Positions 42,975 through 53,736 of a stretch of 64,000 nucleotides of DNA are shown here, piece by piece. Source of the DNA: Qipengyuania atrilutea (GTDB lineage Bacteria > Pseudomonadota > Alphaproteobacteria > Sphingomonadales > Sphingomonadaceae); assembly GCF_013370205.1 (NCBI RefSeq), contig NZ_JABWGV010000003.1, positions 427,501 to 491,500 of the forward strand, written 5' to 3'. Position 1 is the stretch's first letter; every line of letters starts with the position of its first letter. The notes beneath the pieces were generated by a model. It was not told the origin of the DNA and made no database searches. It saw only the letters and a list, made by a program, of their open reading frames with translations. The translations under genes and the position numbers were made by a program.

Positions 42975-44633
42975 ATGCAGATCAAGGAAACGACCAACTC
43001 GGGCCTGAAGCGCGGCTATGCGCTGACCATTCCCGCCAGCGACATCGACGCGAAGATCGACAGCGAGATCAAGAAGATCGCGCCGCAGGTGAAGATGCCC
43101 GGCTTCCGCCCCGGCAAGGTACCCGGCAATCTGGTGCGCAAGATGCACGGAGAGCAGATCCACGCGCAGGTGCTGAACGATACGATCCGCTCTTCCATCG
43201 ATTCGCTGATGGCGGAGAAGAAGCTGCGGCCTGCGATGCAGCCCGCTGTATCGCTCGAAGACGGCTACGAGCAGGGCAAGGATGCGACGATCACGGTCGA
43301 CCTCGAAGTGCTTCCGGAAATCGAAGCGCCGGAAACCGACGATCTGAAGATCGAGCGGATGACGGTCGCCGTCACCGACGAGCAGGTCGAGGAAGCGCTG
43401 GAACGGATCGCCGGCCAGAACAAGAGCTACAAGGACGCGCCGAAGTCGAAGAAGGCTGCCGAGGGCGACCAGCTCATCATCGATTTCGTCGGCCGGGTTG
43501 ACGGAACCGAGTTCGAAGGCGGCAAGGCCGAAGGCGCGCCGCTCGTGATCGGATCGGGCCAGTTCATTCCGGGCTTCGAAGACCAGCTTACCGGCGTGAA
43601 GGCAGGCGAGGAAAAGACGATTACCGTCACCTTCCCCGAAGATTATCCTGCAGAAAACCTGAAGGGCAAGGAAGCCGAATTCGATGTGACCGTGCAGTCG
43701 GTCAAGGTCGAAGGCGAAACCAAGATCGACGACGAGTTCGCGAGCAACCTCGGGCTCGACAGCCTCGATAAGCTGCGCGACATCCTGCGCACGCAGCTCG
43801 AGCAGGAAACTGCGGGCCTGACCCGTACGCAGATGAAGCGTTCGCTCCTCGATCAGCTTGCCGCAGGACATGATTTCGAGGTGCCCGAAGGCATGGTCGA
43901 GGCGGAATTCGCGCAGATCTGGAACCAGCTGGAACAGGAAGTGGCGCGCGCCGACGATCCTGAAGCAGCCCAGAAGGAAATCGAGGCGGAGAAGGACGAT
44001 TATCGGAGCATCGCCGTACGGCGGGTGCGCCTCGGCCTGCTCCTGTCCGAGATCGGCCAGAAGAACGATGTGCAGGTTTCAGGCGCGGAAATGAATGCGC
44101 TGATTCAGCAGGCTGCGCAGCAGTACCGCCCGGAAGATCGCCAGCGGTTCATGGAATATGTGCAGAACGATCCGATGGCCGCGGCCCAGCTGCGCGCGCC
44201 TGTCTACGAAGACAAGGTCGTCGATTTCCTGTTCGACAAGGCCGAGATCACCGACCGCGAAGTGACGCGCGAGGAACTCGAAGCCGCGATCGAAGCCGAA
44301 GAACCGGCCGAGGAAAAGCCCGCTGCGAAGAAGAAGGCGCCGGCCAAGAAAGCTGCTGCCAAGAAGACCGATTCCGAGAAATCGGGTGACGAGGCTGGCG
44401 AAGCCGCGAAGAAGCCTGCTGCCAAGAAATCGGCCGCGAAGAAGGCTCCGGCCAAGAAGGCTGCCGAAAAGTCCGACGATGCGAAGGATGAACCGGCGAA
44501 GAAGGCTCCTGCGAAGAAGGCCGCTGCCAAGAAGTCGGACGACGACAAGTCGGACGATGCCGCGGATGCGCCTGCGAAGAAGAAGCTTGCTGCCAAAAAG
44601 CCGGCTGCGAAGAAGGCTGCCGCTAAAAAGTAA
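42975..44633 (+). CDS. tig: Trigger factor with long Lys/Ala/Pro C-terminal tail
   Basis: A 552-residue ribosome-associated chaperone and peptidyl-prolyl isomerase. The ribosome-docking loop G-F-R-P-G-K-V-P is near residue 42, the FKBP-type PPIase domain covers about 150-245 (V-G-R-V-D-G-T-E-F-E-G-G; G-F-E-D-Q-L), and the helical substrate arms follow to about 440. The last 110 residues are an extension of A-K-K-, P-A-K-K-A- and acidic K-S-D-D repeats resembling histone H1. Typical trigger factors are near 430-450 residues. ATG 42975 (M-Q-I-K-E-T) is chosen from family alignment. A strong terminator follows. Confidence 0.95.
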   Translation: MQIKETTNSGLKRGYALTIPASDIDAKIDSEIKKIAPQVKMPGFRPGKVPGNLVRKMHGEQIHAQVLNDTIRSSIDSLMAEKKLRPAMQPAVSLEDGYEQGKDATITVDLEVLPEIEAPETDDLKIERMTVAVTDEQVEEALERIAGQNKSYKDAPKSKKAAEGDQLIIDFVGRVDGTEFEGGKAEGAPLVIGSGQFIPGFEDQLTGVKAGEEKTITVTFPEDYPAENLKGKEAEFDVTVQSVKVEGETKIDDEFASNLGLDSLDKLRDILRTQLEQETAGLTRTQMKRSLLDQLAAGHDFEVPEGMVEAEFAQIWNQLEQEVARADDPEAAQKEIEAEKDDYRSIAVRRVRLGLLLSEIGQKNDVQVSGAEMNALIQQAAQQYRPEDRQRFMEYVQNDPMAAAQLRAPVYEDKVVDFLFDKAEITDREVTREELEAAIEAEEPAEEKPAAKKKAPAKKAAAKKTDSEKSGDEAGEAAKKPAAKKSAAKKAPAKKAAEKSDDAKDEPAKKAPAKKAAAKKSDDDKSDDAADAPAKKKLAAKKPAAKKAAAKK

Positions 44634-44653
44634 GCGCGCCTCGCTGCAATTAG

Positions 44654-44689
44654 AAAAGCCCGCTGGCCTATTCGGTTGGCGGGCTTTTT
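44654..44689 (+). terminator. Rho-independent terminator after tig
   Basis: AAGCCCGC pairs with GCGGGCTT around a 15-base loop, followed by five T. It ends 56 bases after the tig stop. Confidence 0.9.
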
Positions 44690-44788
44690 CTTGCGCGCTA
44701 GCGCTTTAGCGCAAGCGAATTATCGAACGTCAGGCCGGTCGGAGAAGCGGCGGAAGCTCGGCTGCGGCAGTTCCGCGGTCCGTGCGCG

Positions 44789-46282
44789 TTAGTAGGCTGC
44801 ACCGACCTTCAGGACCTCGTGATCGGCCCACTTGCGGCTCATAAAGCTGAGGCCGACCGGAAGCGTTTCGGTCGCGCCCATCGGAACGGTCAGGTGCGGG
44901 TATCCGGCGATCGCGGCGAGGTTGCCCGCGCCGATGCCGCCCGAATAATTGTCGCCGTTCACGAGATCGGTCGACCACGCGGGGCCGGTAGTAGGCGCGA
45001 TCAGAAACTCGACCCGGTTTTCGAACAGCAGCCTGTCGATACCCTCTTCGCCTGCCATGCGTTTGGCGGAGGCTTTCGCGGCTTCGTATTCCTCGCGGCT
45101 GGTTGCCCCTTCCGCCATTTCGAAGATGTCCTGCCCGAACCAGCGCATCTCGCGCTCTGCGTTGACCTCGTTGAACGCGATCAGATCGGCGAGGCTTCGC
45201 GGGCCGCCAGAACCGGGCAGGCTGGCGAGGTAGGTCGCCATGTCCTCGCGCAGTTCGTAGAGTAATACTGCGAACTCGGCTTCGCCCATGGCTTCGCTCG
45301 GCGTAAACTCGATGTCGACCAGGACCGCGCCTGCATTGCGCAGGTCTGCCAGCGCCTGTTCGAACAGCGCAGTCACGCCCTGGTGGCTGCCAACCTGATT
45401 GCGCAGCACGCCGATCCGTACGCCTTCGAGCGAGGCTTCCCCCAGCCCGTCGGTGAAGTCCGTAATGTGCTGCGCGGCGTCCGCGGTTGCCGGGTCGGCG
45501 GGATCGGTCCCGGCGATGGCGTTCAGCAGCATTGCCGCATCGCCGACGCTCTGAGTCATCGGGCCGGCGGTATCCTGCGTATGGCTGATCGGCACGACAT
45601 GGGTGCGGCTCACCATGCCGACGCTCGGCTTGAAGCCCACGATGCCGTTGATGCTGGCGGGGCAAGTGATCGAGCCGTCGGTCTCGGTACCGATTGCCGC
45701 CCAAGCAAACCGCGCTGCGACGCCCGCTCCGCTGCCCGACGAAGAGCCGCAGGTATTGCGGTCGATGGCGTGCGGGTTGCGCGTCAGCCCGCCAATCGCG
45801 CTCCATCCGCTGGTCGACTGAAAGTCGCGGATGTTCGCCCATTCCGAGAGGTTCGCCTTGCCGAGCACGACGCCGCCCGCCTCTCGCAGCTTCGCGATAA
45901 GCGGCGCGTCGCGGCCTGTGAAGTTGTCCTTGAGGGCAAGGCTACCCGCCGTGGTCGGCAGTTCGCGCGTCTCGATATTGTCCTTTACCAGCACCGTGCG
46001 CCCGGCAAGCGGCCGCCCTGCCGCCTCGGCATCGCGTGCCTGTCTCGCCGCGTCGGGATTGAGCGCGATGACCGCGTTGATCTCTGGCCCGGCATCATCG
46101 AGTTGCAGAATGCGGCGCACGTATTCGTTCGCGATCCGCTCGGCGACCGGTTCGGCGGGTGCGGTTTCTGCCCGCTCGATTTCTTCGAATACGGCGTCGA
46201 AATCCTGCGCGAAGGCAGGGGTTTGAAGCGCCGAGGCAGCGATCGCGGCGAGGCAGAGTTTTGTTTTCATGAACGCTTTCAT
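44789..46282 (-). CDS. Exported amidase-signature-family amidase
   Basis: A 497-residue amidase of the GatA-like amidase-signature family. A signal peptide ([16 protein letters not shown], cleavage after A-F-A) indicates export to the periplasm, which excludes the tRNA-amidotransferase role. Catalytic Ser-cisSer-Lys residues lie in V-L-V-K-D-N-I near residue 95 and [12 protein letters not shown] near 178 with T-D-G-S-I. A second in-frame ATG at 46270 may be the start. It stands alone between tig and clpP. Confidence 0.9.
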   Translation of the reverse strand: MKAFMKTKLCLAAIAASALQTPAFAQDFDAVFEEIERAETAPAEPVAERIANEYVRRILQLDDAGPEINAVIALNPDAARQARDAEAAGRPLAGRTVLVKDNIETRELPTTAGSLALKDNFTGRDAPLIAKLREAGGVVLGKANLSEWANIRDFQSTSGWSAIGGLTRNPHAIDRNTCGSSSGSGAGVAARFAWAAIGTETDGSITCPASINGIVGFKPSVGMVSRTHVVPISHTQDTAGPMTQSVGDAAMLLNAIAGTDPADPATADAAQHITDFTDGLGEASLEGVRIGVLRNQVGSHQGVTALFEQALADLRNAGAVLVDIEFTPSEAMGEAEFAVLLYELREDMATYLASLPGSGGPRSLADLIAFNEVNAEREMRWFGQDIFEMAEGATSREEYEAAKASAKRMAGEEGIDRLLFENRVEFLIAPTTGPAWSTDLVNGDNYSGGIGAGNLAAIAGYPHLTVPMGATETLPVGLSFMSRKWADHEVLKVGAAY

Positions 46283-46457
46283 GCGGCGCAGTAGCCGTGC
46301 CTTGCAAGTCCAATTTGCGAAGCAGGCCGTGCTTTGCCGAAGTGCCCCTTTACCTCCTTACAAGCATCGTTTGCGTATGGAGGCGCGCTACCCCCTTGAA
46401 CATCGGCGGCGCTATAGCGAGATAGGCCACCGCAAGATTAGCGCAAAAGGAAGCAAC

Positions 46458-47165
46458 ATGATCGACTTGTCCGCACAGCTTGGCGAAACCTACGGAACCC
46501 AGGGACAGTTCACGCGCGACCCGCTGACCGGCGCCCTCGTTCCGATGGTCGTCGAGCAGACCAGCCGCGGCGAGCGCAGCTTCGACATCTTCAGCCGCCT
46601 GCTGCGCGAGCGGATCGTATTCGTGACCGGGCAGGTGGAAGACGGGATGGCCTCGCTCATCACGGCGCAGCTGCTGTTCCTCGAAAGTGAGAACCCGTCG
46701 AAGCCGATCAGCATGTACATCAATTCGCCCGGCGGCGTCGTTACGGCCGGCATGGCGATCCACGACACGATGCAATACATCAAGCCGCGCGTTTCGACCG
46801 TGTGCATGGGGCAGGCCGCCAGCATGGGCAGCTTCCTTCTTGCAGCGGGGGAGCCGGGAATGCGCATTGCGCTTCCCAACGCGCGCATCATGGTCCACCA
46901 GCCCTCGGGCGGCGCACGCGGTATGGCGTCCGACATCGAAATCCAGGCGCGCGAAATCCTTCGCATTCGCCAGCGGATGAACGATCTCTACGTGAAATAT
47001 ACGGGCAAGAGCCTTGAAGAGATCGAGAAGGCGATGGACCGCGATACCTTCCTCGAAGCGGAAGAAGCGATGAAGTTCGGGATCGTGGACAAGGTCTTCG
47101 AAACGCGTCCCGAAAACGAAATCAAGGACGAGGACGAGATGGGCACGGGCGGCGCGCCGTCCTGA
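46458..47165 (+). CDS. clpP: ATP-dependent Clp protease proteolytic subunit
   Basis: A 235-residue serine protease that forms the tetradecameric Clp chamber. The catalytic triad is S122 (G-Q-A-A-S-M-G-S), H147 (M-V-H-Q-P-S-G-G) and D196 (D-R-D-T-F). AAAGGAAG precedes ATG 46458; an open frame to 46269 is not coding. The C-terminal tail of about 25 residues (E-N-E-I-K-D-E-D) is longer than in E. coli. clpX follows after 222 bases with no gene between. Confidence 0.97.
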   Translation: MIDLSAQLGETYGTQGQFTRDPLTGALVPMVVEQTSRGERSFDIFSRLLRERIVFVTGQVEDGMASLITAQLLFLESENPSKPISMYINSPGGVVTAGMAIHDTMQYIKPRVSTVCMGQAASMGSFLLAAGEPGMRIALPNARIMVHQPSGGARGMASDIEIQAREILRIRQRMNDLYVKYTGKSLEEIEKAMDRDTFLEAEEAMKFGIVDKVFETRPENEIKDEDEMGTGGAPS

Positions 47166-47387
47166 TCCCGTCCGCCGCGCAGCAGGCGCGGGTCCGGCTA
47201 TCACCCGCGCCGCTCGGTAGGAATTCGGCAACCTTGCTGCTTCAGCATGCAGAAAGCAGGCTGTGGTAGTGCATGATTGTCACCTATCTCCTCCGCAAGC
47301 GGGCTTTGAAATTAATCGGGGTCGCATTAGGCTCCGCGAATCCTTAGCTTGCAGTTGCAGCGATTGACGGGATTCGGGATTACAGGA

Positions 47388-48649
<1,262 letters not shown>

Positions 48650-48653
<4 letters not shown>

Positions 48654-49126
48654 TCCGCCGCCGGCCCCGGTGCGGTGTGCGCCTGGGCCGGCTTTCCCTG
48701 CCGCTTGCCGCGCTTCTGGCGGCCTGGCCTGCCAGCGCGCAGCTTCGCGCGGACGAAAACCGCGCGCAGCTTGCCGCCGACGCCGCGCAGTCTCCAGAAA
48801 AGTCCGACGCTGCAGGAACGAACGTTCGCTGCAAGACCGGTCCGGTGGTCAAACAGCTCGGCGGAACTTACTGGATTGTCTTCAGCTGCGACGACAGCAA
48901 GTCGCTGATCTTTCTATCCGACCAGCGCAATCCGGCCTTTCCCTTCATGTTCGTGGCGATGGCCAAGGACGACCGCTACGAAGTGCGCGGGCAGGGCGAG
49001 GGCGACAAGGACGCCGCCGCCCCGGCCTTCGAGGCTCTGATGAAAATGCCGGCGACCGAACTTTTCGCGCTGGTCGAGGAAACGCAGGCCGTGCCCGACG
49101 GCAGCAAGCCGCCGGTCATCAAGTAA
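48650..49126 (+). CDS. Exported hypothetical protein
   Basis: A 158-residue protein starting at TTG 48650, which overlaps the clpX stop by four bases (TTGA). It has a basic N-terminus and a signal peptide ending in A-W-P-A-S-A. The mature part has two cysteines (N-V-R-C-K and F-S-C-D-D) that could form a disulphide bond, and a beta-rich middle (Y-W-I-V-F-S-C). I recognise no family. Its 3' end overlaps the convergent CDF gene by eight bases. Confidence 0.65.
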
Positions 49127-50069
49127 GGCTGGGCGAGCCGCAATCCGCGCCGCAGCCGGACGCAGGCTGCTTGCTTTCGATTTGAAGCGTGACATGCGCG
49201 ATGGCGTGGTGATGCTCCAACTCTTCCGCCGCTTCGGCCAGAAACGCATCTCCCGGATGCCCCCCTGGCATGATGAGATGCGCGGTCAGCGCCGTTTCCG
49301 TCGTGCTCATCGGCCAGATATGCAGATCATGGACGCGGGTAACGCCGGGCAGGCCCGATAGATACGCGCGCACGCCACTTTCCGAGATGCCACTCGGAAC
49401 GGCCTGAAGACCCATCATGAAGCTGTCCTTGGCGAGACCCCACGTCCCCCATGCGATGACGAGCACGATGACGAGCGACGTCACCGGATCGATCCACAGC
49501 GCGCCTGTCAGCAGGATCGCTGCGCCGGCCACCACGACTCCGACCGACACCAGTGCGTCAGCGGCCATGTGCAGGAACGCACCGCGGATATTGATGTCGT
49601 GCTTGCGCCCGCGCACGAACATGAGCGCGGTGGCGGTGTTAATCACGATCCCGATCCCGGCGACCACGATCATGGTCCAGCCCTCGACCGGAGCGGGATT
49701 AGCGAAGCGGTGGATCGTCTCGAACAGGATCGCGCCGATCGCCACCATTAGCAGCGCCGCATTGGCGAGCGCGGCAAGGATGGTCGAACTTTTAAAGCCG
49801 TACGTGAACCGCTCGGTCGGCGGTTTCTTCGCCGCGATGCTCGCGCCCCATGCAAGCAGCAGCGCGAGCACGTCGGACAGATTGTGACCTGCATCCGCGA
49901 TCAGCGCCATCGAGCCTGAGATGAAGCCATAAACAGCTTCGACGATCACGAACGCGGTATTAAGGACAACGCCTATCGCGAAGGCACGGCCGAAATCCGC
50001 TGGCGCGTGGGAATGCGGATGCGAATGCCCGCCGCCCCCGGCCGTGTCGTGTGAATGCCCCGCTCCCAT
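49119..50069 (-). CDS. Cation diffusion facilitator (ZitB/CzcD type) metal efflux transporter
   Basis: A 316-residue CDF transporter exchanging Zn2+ or related cations for protons. The start has a histidine-rich metal loop (M-G-A-G-H-S-H-D then H-S-H-P-H-S-H). Six membrane helices follow; the metal-site H-x-x-x-D pattern shows as D-A-G-H-N-L-S-D in TM2 and H-M-A-A-D-A in TM5. The C-terminal cytoplasmic domain ends with C-G-A-D-C-G. ATG 50069 is chosen because the histidine-rich loop starts there; a longer frame to 50162 overlaps mtgA. It is four bases after mtgA. Confidence 0.93.
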   Translation of the reverse strand: MGAGHSHDTAGGGGHSHPHSHAPADFGRAFAIGVVLNTAFVIVEAVYGFISGSMALIADAGHNLSDVLALLLAWGASIAAKKPPTERFTYGFKSSTILAALANAALLMVAIGAILFETIHRFANPAPVEGWTMIVVAGIGIVINTATALMFVRGRKHDINIRGAFLHMAADALVSVGVVVAGAAILLTGALWIDPVTSLVIVLVIAWGTWGLAKDSFMMGLQAVPSGISESGVRAYLSGLPGVTRVHDLHIWPMSTTETALTAHLIMPGGHPGDAFLAEAAEELEHHHAIAHVTLQIESKQPASGCGADCGSPSLT

Positions 50070-50073
50070 TTCC

Positions 50074-50745
50074 CTAGCGGTAGACGCAATCGTCCAGCCC
50101 GTCACGCGCAACGACGCCGATCCGGGCGGCAATGGTGTTACCGTGGCGGCGCAGCCAGCCACTCGGGTTCTTGACCGAGCGTTCCTTGGGGAGCGGCAGC
50201 GCCGCCGCCATACGCGCCGCTTCGGTAGGCGTGAGCGAGGCGGCGGACTTTCCGAAGTACCGCTGCGCTCCGGCCTCGGCGCCGTAGGTTCCGATGCCCG
50301 TTTCCGCGACGTTGAGATACATCTCCATGATCCGCCGCTTGCCCCAGATCTGCTCGATCAGGAAGGTGAACCAGGCTTCGAGGCCCTTGCGGAAGTAGCC
50401 GCCGCCTTGCCACAAAAAGACGTTCTTCGCTGTCTGCTGACTGATGGTCGACCCGCCGCGGATGCGCCCGCCCTGCCGGTTCTGTTCCATCGCCTTTTCG
50501 ATCGCCTCGCGGTCGAAGCCGTCATGCTCGCAGAACTTGCCGTCCTCCGCCGCGATGACCGCGCGCACCAGATTGCGGTCTATGTCCGAAAGCGGTGTCC
50601 AGTCCTTCGTAATGCCGTTTTCGTCCATCACCATGGTCGCGGTCACCGGCGTCGGCACGAAGCGAAAGGCAACGACGAGCAGTACGCTGAGCAGCAGAAG
50701 CGCGATCAGCGTCTTGAACAGGAATAGGACAATGCGAGAAACCAT
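50074..50745 (-). CDS. mtgA: Monofunctional peptidoglycan glycosyltransferase MtgA
   Basis: A 223-residue inner-membrane glycosyltransferase that polymerises lipid II. One membrane helix (about 5-28) is followed by the GT51 domain: A-A-E-D-G-K-F-C-E-H-D-G-F near residue 80 with the catalytic glutamate, G-G-S-T-I-S-Q-Q-T-A-K-N near 110, and E-M-Y-L-N-V-A-E near 147. I choose ATG 50745 (M-V-S-R-I-V); ATGs at 50766 and 50781 are also in frame. No transpeptidase domain is present. Confidence 0.93.
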   Translation of the reverse strand: MVSRIVLFLFKTLIALLLLSVLLVVAFRFVPTPVTATMVMDENGITKDWTPLSDIDRNLVRAVIAAEDGKFCEHDGFDREAIEKAMEQNRQGGRIRGGSTISQQTAKNVFLWQGGGYFRKGLEAWFTFLIEQIWGKRRIMEMYLNVAETGIGTYGAEAGAQRYFGKSAASLTPTEAARMAAALPLPKERSVKNPSGWLRRHGNTIAARIGVVARDGLDDCVYR

Positions 50746-50919
50746 GCGATTGGGATTATGGACCATCGCGACTGTGTGCAAGGCGAACGACGATACGGCG
50801 GCGTATTACGGGGCGGTGGTTCCATGAAGCGATAGAGCGAGCGCCCGCGTCATACGTTTTCACCGAGCATCGCAGCCAGCGGCACACCGGACGTAAGCCG
50901 TGTCCGGTCTATGGCAACT

Positions 50920-52377
50920 TCATCCGTCTTCGTCGCTGTTCCGGCTTCGCTGAGGACCGTAGTCGAGTACGAGGGGTGGAGCGCGGCGTGTTCCTTCACC
51001 TTCGGATGTCCGCGACCGATTGCCGCCCTGGGGAAGAACAGGCGGTGACGTCACTGCTCGCCTCGTCTGCGCAGATTGACCATCGACGTCGTCGCTCAGG
51101 CTTTCGTCTCGGGTTCGAGTCTGTCGCCACATCGCTGCGATCAGGCCGAAGTTCAAAAACAATAGAGATTGGACGGCCGCCGAATGCAGATCGAACTCCC
51201 AATTGTTGTGAATGATGTTCGTAAGCAGCGCGAAACTGATACCCAGCGCCAGTTCGCCCGTTGGATTTCTCCGGTCGGCGAATGCTGTTCTGAAGGCCGT
51301 AAGCAGCGGTACGACAAGCATGAGAATTATGGCGACTTCACCCAGCCAGCCCGTTTCCGCGCGGGCCAGCAAATAGGCATTGTGCACTGGCTTCGATCTG
51401 TTCTGCGGTAGCCACGATACGCCCGCCCGTTCCGCGTAATCCTGTTGGATCGATACCCAGACGAACATGTTGGCACCTACACCGAACGGGTAATCCGCTG
51501 CCATGGAACGTGCCGCATTCTCGAACGATTCTCGTGTATCTTCTTCGGTAACATAAGAGCCGCCTTCGAAACGCTGATTGAGAGTCATTAGCGCGAGCGG
51601 ACTTGCAATAGCCAAGCCGAGCACGGCAAAGCCGATGGCTTTCATTTTACGCGGCGTAGACTGCCGCACCAACGATGCGATCAGCAGACCAAGTATCGCG
51701 GCACCGGTAAATACGGTCGCCGCGCGGGAACCTGTGCCGGCAACGCAAATGAGCCCGGCTAACGCACCGGGAACTATGAACTTGTTCTTATACCCACCGA
51801 GCGCAGCGCCTACTAAAGGTAGGATCGAAAGTTCGAGCACCATGCCAAACAAATTCTGGCTCGCGAAGGTGCCGTTCGCTTGTATCTGACCTGTTAGTTT
51901 CTGCGTGATTACATACGCGGCCTGGTAAAACAATCCGAGCGCCAGCCCGGTCAGCAGACTGTTACGAACATCCAGGCGGTGGCCTTCCCCTGCCACGACC
52001 GTGAACAACAGAAGCATCCGAGCGAACTGCCACCAGACGAATGCGGTCGCTGTCCAGTTCACGCTTCCGAAAATGGACGTGAAAAGACTGAACCCGTAAA
52101 AGAGGAACACTGGCCAGAATATCTGCTTTTTAAGGCGTTCGCGGCGGGTAAGAAGTAACGCGATCGCAAGAGCGTCACCGAACGTGACCGCAAAGCCGAG
52201 CACCGTGCCATGCCATAGTGGCCAGCCGTAGAGGTAACCCTGAACCGGCGCTCCGGCCAGCAGAGGGACGAGCGCGATCCCTGAGTATGCTCGCAAGCGA
52301 TTGCGCTCATTTCCTTTGAGCAGCGCAACGAAAACCGGAATACTTAGTAGTATTGCCACTGCCAGTAGAAGAGTCAT
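50920..52377 (-). CDS. O-antigen-ligase-family polysaccharide polymerase/ligase
   Basis: A 485-residue membrane protein with about eleven helices and the Wzy_C/O-antigen-ligase core. The large periplasmic loop holds V-H-N-A-Y-L-L-A-R-A-E-T-G (H-N conserved in WaaL/Wzy). The last 70 residues are a hydrophilic, low-complexity S/R/P/G tail not typical of the family. Base composition is visibly lower in GC than in neighbouring housekeeping genes, shared with the acyltransferase upstream (45-base gap), suggesting a transferred polysaccharide pair. Whether it ligates or polymerises cannot be told. Confidence 0.85.
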   Translation of the reverse strand: MTLLLAVAILLSIPVFVALLKGNERNRLRAYSGIALVPLLAGAPVQGYLYGWPLWHGTVLGFAVTFGDALAIALLLTRRERLKKQIFWPVFLFYGFSLFTSIFGSVNWTATAFVWWQFARMLLLFTVVAGEGHRLDVRNSLLTGLALGLFYQAAYVITQKLTGQIQANGTFASQNLFGMVLELSILPLVGAALGGYKNKFIVPGALAGLICVAGTGSRAATVFTGAAILGLLIASLVRQSTPRKMKAIGFAVLGLAIASPLALMTLNQRFEGGSYVTEEDTRESFENAARSMAADYPFGVGANMFVWVSIQQDYAERAGVSWLPQNRSKPVHNAYLLARAETGWLGEVAIILMLVVPLLTAFRTAFADRRNPTGELALGISFALLTNIIHNNWEFDLHSAAVQSLLFLNFGLIAAMWRQTRTRDESLSDDVDGQSAQTRRAVTSPPVLPQGGNRSRTSEGEGTRRAPPLVLDYGPQRSRNSDEDG

Positions 52378-52422
52378 ACAAGTTTACAATCGGGTTTGAG
52401 TGCGTTTGCGACGCAAAAATAA

Positions 52423-53487
52423 TTAGTTGAAGTATCTTTGCAGGAAGCTGCCTCGCGGATCGAGGCCGAGGATGTGCCGCACCGCTACAGGAAGCAGAAT
52501 AGCTAGGATAAACACGAGGGGCGAGTAAATCAGGAACCAGTTTCCCTGATACGGAAGGTAGCGAACGTACGCGATCTGAGCCAAACCAATCACAATCGTG
52601 TTTAGCAGGTAGATGGCCATGGAATTGCGCCCGAGGAACAGAAATAACCGATCTCTGTCCCAAAATTTCTGCATGAACAGTCCGTGGATCGCAAAGGTGG
52701 ATGCGATGCCGCAAATCAGAAGCGCATACTCGTCAGCCAATAGCAGGTAGCACGATAGCATGAAGACCAGCGTTATCGGTATATACCATGCGGACACCCT
52801 TGGTAAAACCTGAGAGCGATACGTGGCGACAGCGCCGCCGATTGCAAAAAACACCAGATATTGCGCGATACGTTCAATGTAAAATGCTTCGGGGAATGTA
52901 AACGCCCATAACAGGAAGCCGATGACAACCAGAAATAGCGCAGGTTTCGGCAAGGGTTTCAGTATTATCGGCACGATAACAGAGTAGAGAAACAGGACGA
53001 TCAAGTACCAGATCGAGAGAACCGGATTGCCTCTCTCATTCGTTATGGTCATCTCAAGCGCTTGCTGCATCAGTTGCAGGTATTCGCTTAGCGTTCCGTC
53101 GTTCAGAAGAAGCACCTTGCCGGTCACCGTGATCAGGGCGAACGCAATGCACGGGACCATCAGGCGATCGAACCGGTTCCAGACCTGCTTTGCGGGATGC
53201 TCCCAAAAACGCTCGTGACTTCGGCTGAGGAAGAAAACGAAGCCGCTCAGATACATGAAAAGCGGCATGTGGAACGAGTAGATCACGCTGACGGAAATGT
53301 AGAACCAGGTCGGTAGACCCGGAGTTGCAGCAGTGGCCAAATGGCCCCACACGACCAGTGCTATGCCCAGGCCTCTTGCGCGATCGATCGCGAGCGACCG
53401 TGATTTTTTGTCTGTCGATGCAGTCCCGACCGCCGTCGTCGAATGCGCTTGGCTAACGGTTGTACCGCTCTCCACCGCCTTCGCCAT
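52423..53487 (-). CDS. Acyltransferase-3 (OafA/WecH-type) membrane protein
   Basis: A 354-residue integral membrane acyltransferase of the acyltransferase-3 family with about ten helices. Family markers are I-D-R-A-R-G-L-G-I-A-L-V-V-W-G-H near residue 34 with the conserved R and H, and F-H-M-P-L-F-M-Y-L-S-G near 72. Such proteins acetylate or otherwise modify envelope polysaccharides. It probably forms an operon with the following O-antigen-ligase-type gene. Lower GC than the flanks; a perfect CtrA-type box lies 73 bases upstream of the start. Confidence 0.9.
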   Translation of the reverse strand: MAKAVESGTTVSQAHSTTAVGTASTDKKSRSLAIDRARGLGIALVVWGHLATAATPGLPTWFYISVSVIYSFHMPLFMYLSGFVFFLSRSHERFWEHPAKQVWNRFDRLMVPCIAFALITVTGKVLLLNDGTLSEYLQLMQQALEMTITNERGNPVLSIWYLIVLFLYSVIVPIILKPLPKPALFLVVIGFLLWAFTFPEAFYIERIAQYLVFFAIGGAVATYRSQVLPRVSAWYIPITLVFMLSCYLLLADEYALLICGIASTFAIHGLFMQKFWDRDRLFLFLGRNSMAIYLLNTIVIGLAQIAYVRYLPYQGNWFLIYSPLVFILAILLPVAVRHILGLDPRGSFLQRYFN

Positions 53488-53559
53488 AAAACTCTCCCAT
53501 CACTCGTAGCACCGTTGTCGTTGACGGTAGAAGCGAGCCTATAGCTACGCCGCACCTGG

Positions 53560-53574
53560 TTAAACACCACTTAA
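53560..53574. promoter_or_regulatory. Perfect CtrA-type box upstream of the acyltransferase gene
   Basis: TTAA-N7-TTAA with spacer ACACCAC, the full CtrA consensus of alphaproteobacteria. It lies 73 bases upstream of the acyltransferase start, a plausible promoter-proximal position. The phosphotransferase ChpT that feeds CtrA is encoded at 56183. CtrA control of a polysaccharide-modifying operon would tie envelope chemistry to the cell cycle (inference from one site). Confidence 0.45.
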
Positions 53575-53687
53575 TTATGGTTCGCTTCGGATCGAGGCAG
53601 AAGACCCTCCGCATGACGGAAAGACCCGCGCGCTGGGTAAAATCCTGGACATCGTCATCGCCCGCGCCTTTAGGGAATGCCACGAAA

Positions 53688-53719
53688 AAGGGCCGGGTGC
53701 GTCGCGCATCCGGCCCTTC
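53688..53719 (-). terminator. Rho-independent terminator after rpoH
   Basis: A long hairpin, GGGCCGG-TGCG type arms with one mismatch around a short loop, with AAGGGCC/GGCCCTT ends and a T-run on the - strand. It lies 18 bases beyond the rpoH stop. Confidence 0.85.
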
Positions 53720-53736
53720 TATCTGTTGGCGATCGT

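Noticed and set aside
42465-43871. 468-codon frame antisense to tig and tRNA-Leu
   Set aside because: It runs backwards through a tRNA gene and a trigger factor with perfect motifs. Composition artefact.
44290-44633. Repetitive DNA at the end of tig as a CRISPR or minisatellite
   Set aside because: The repeat follows codon boundaries and encodes K/A/P repeats in frame; no unique spacers of constant length.
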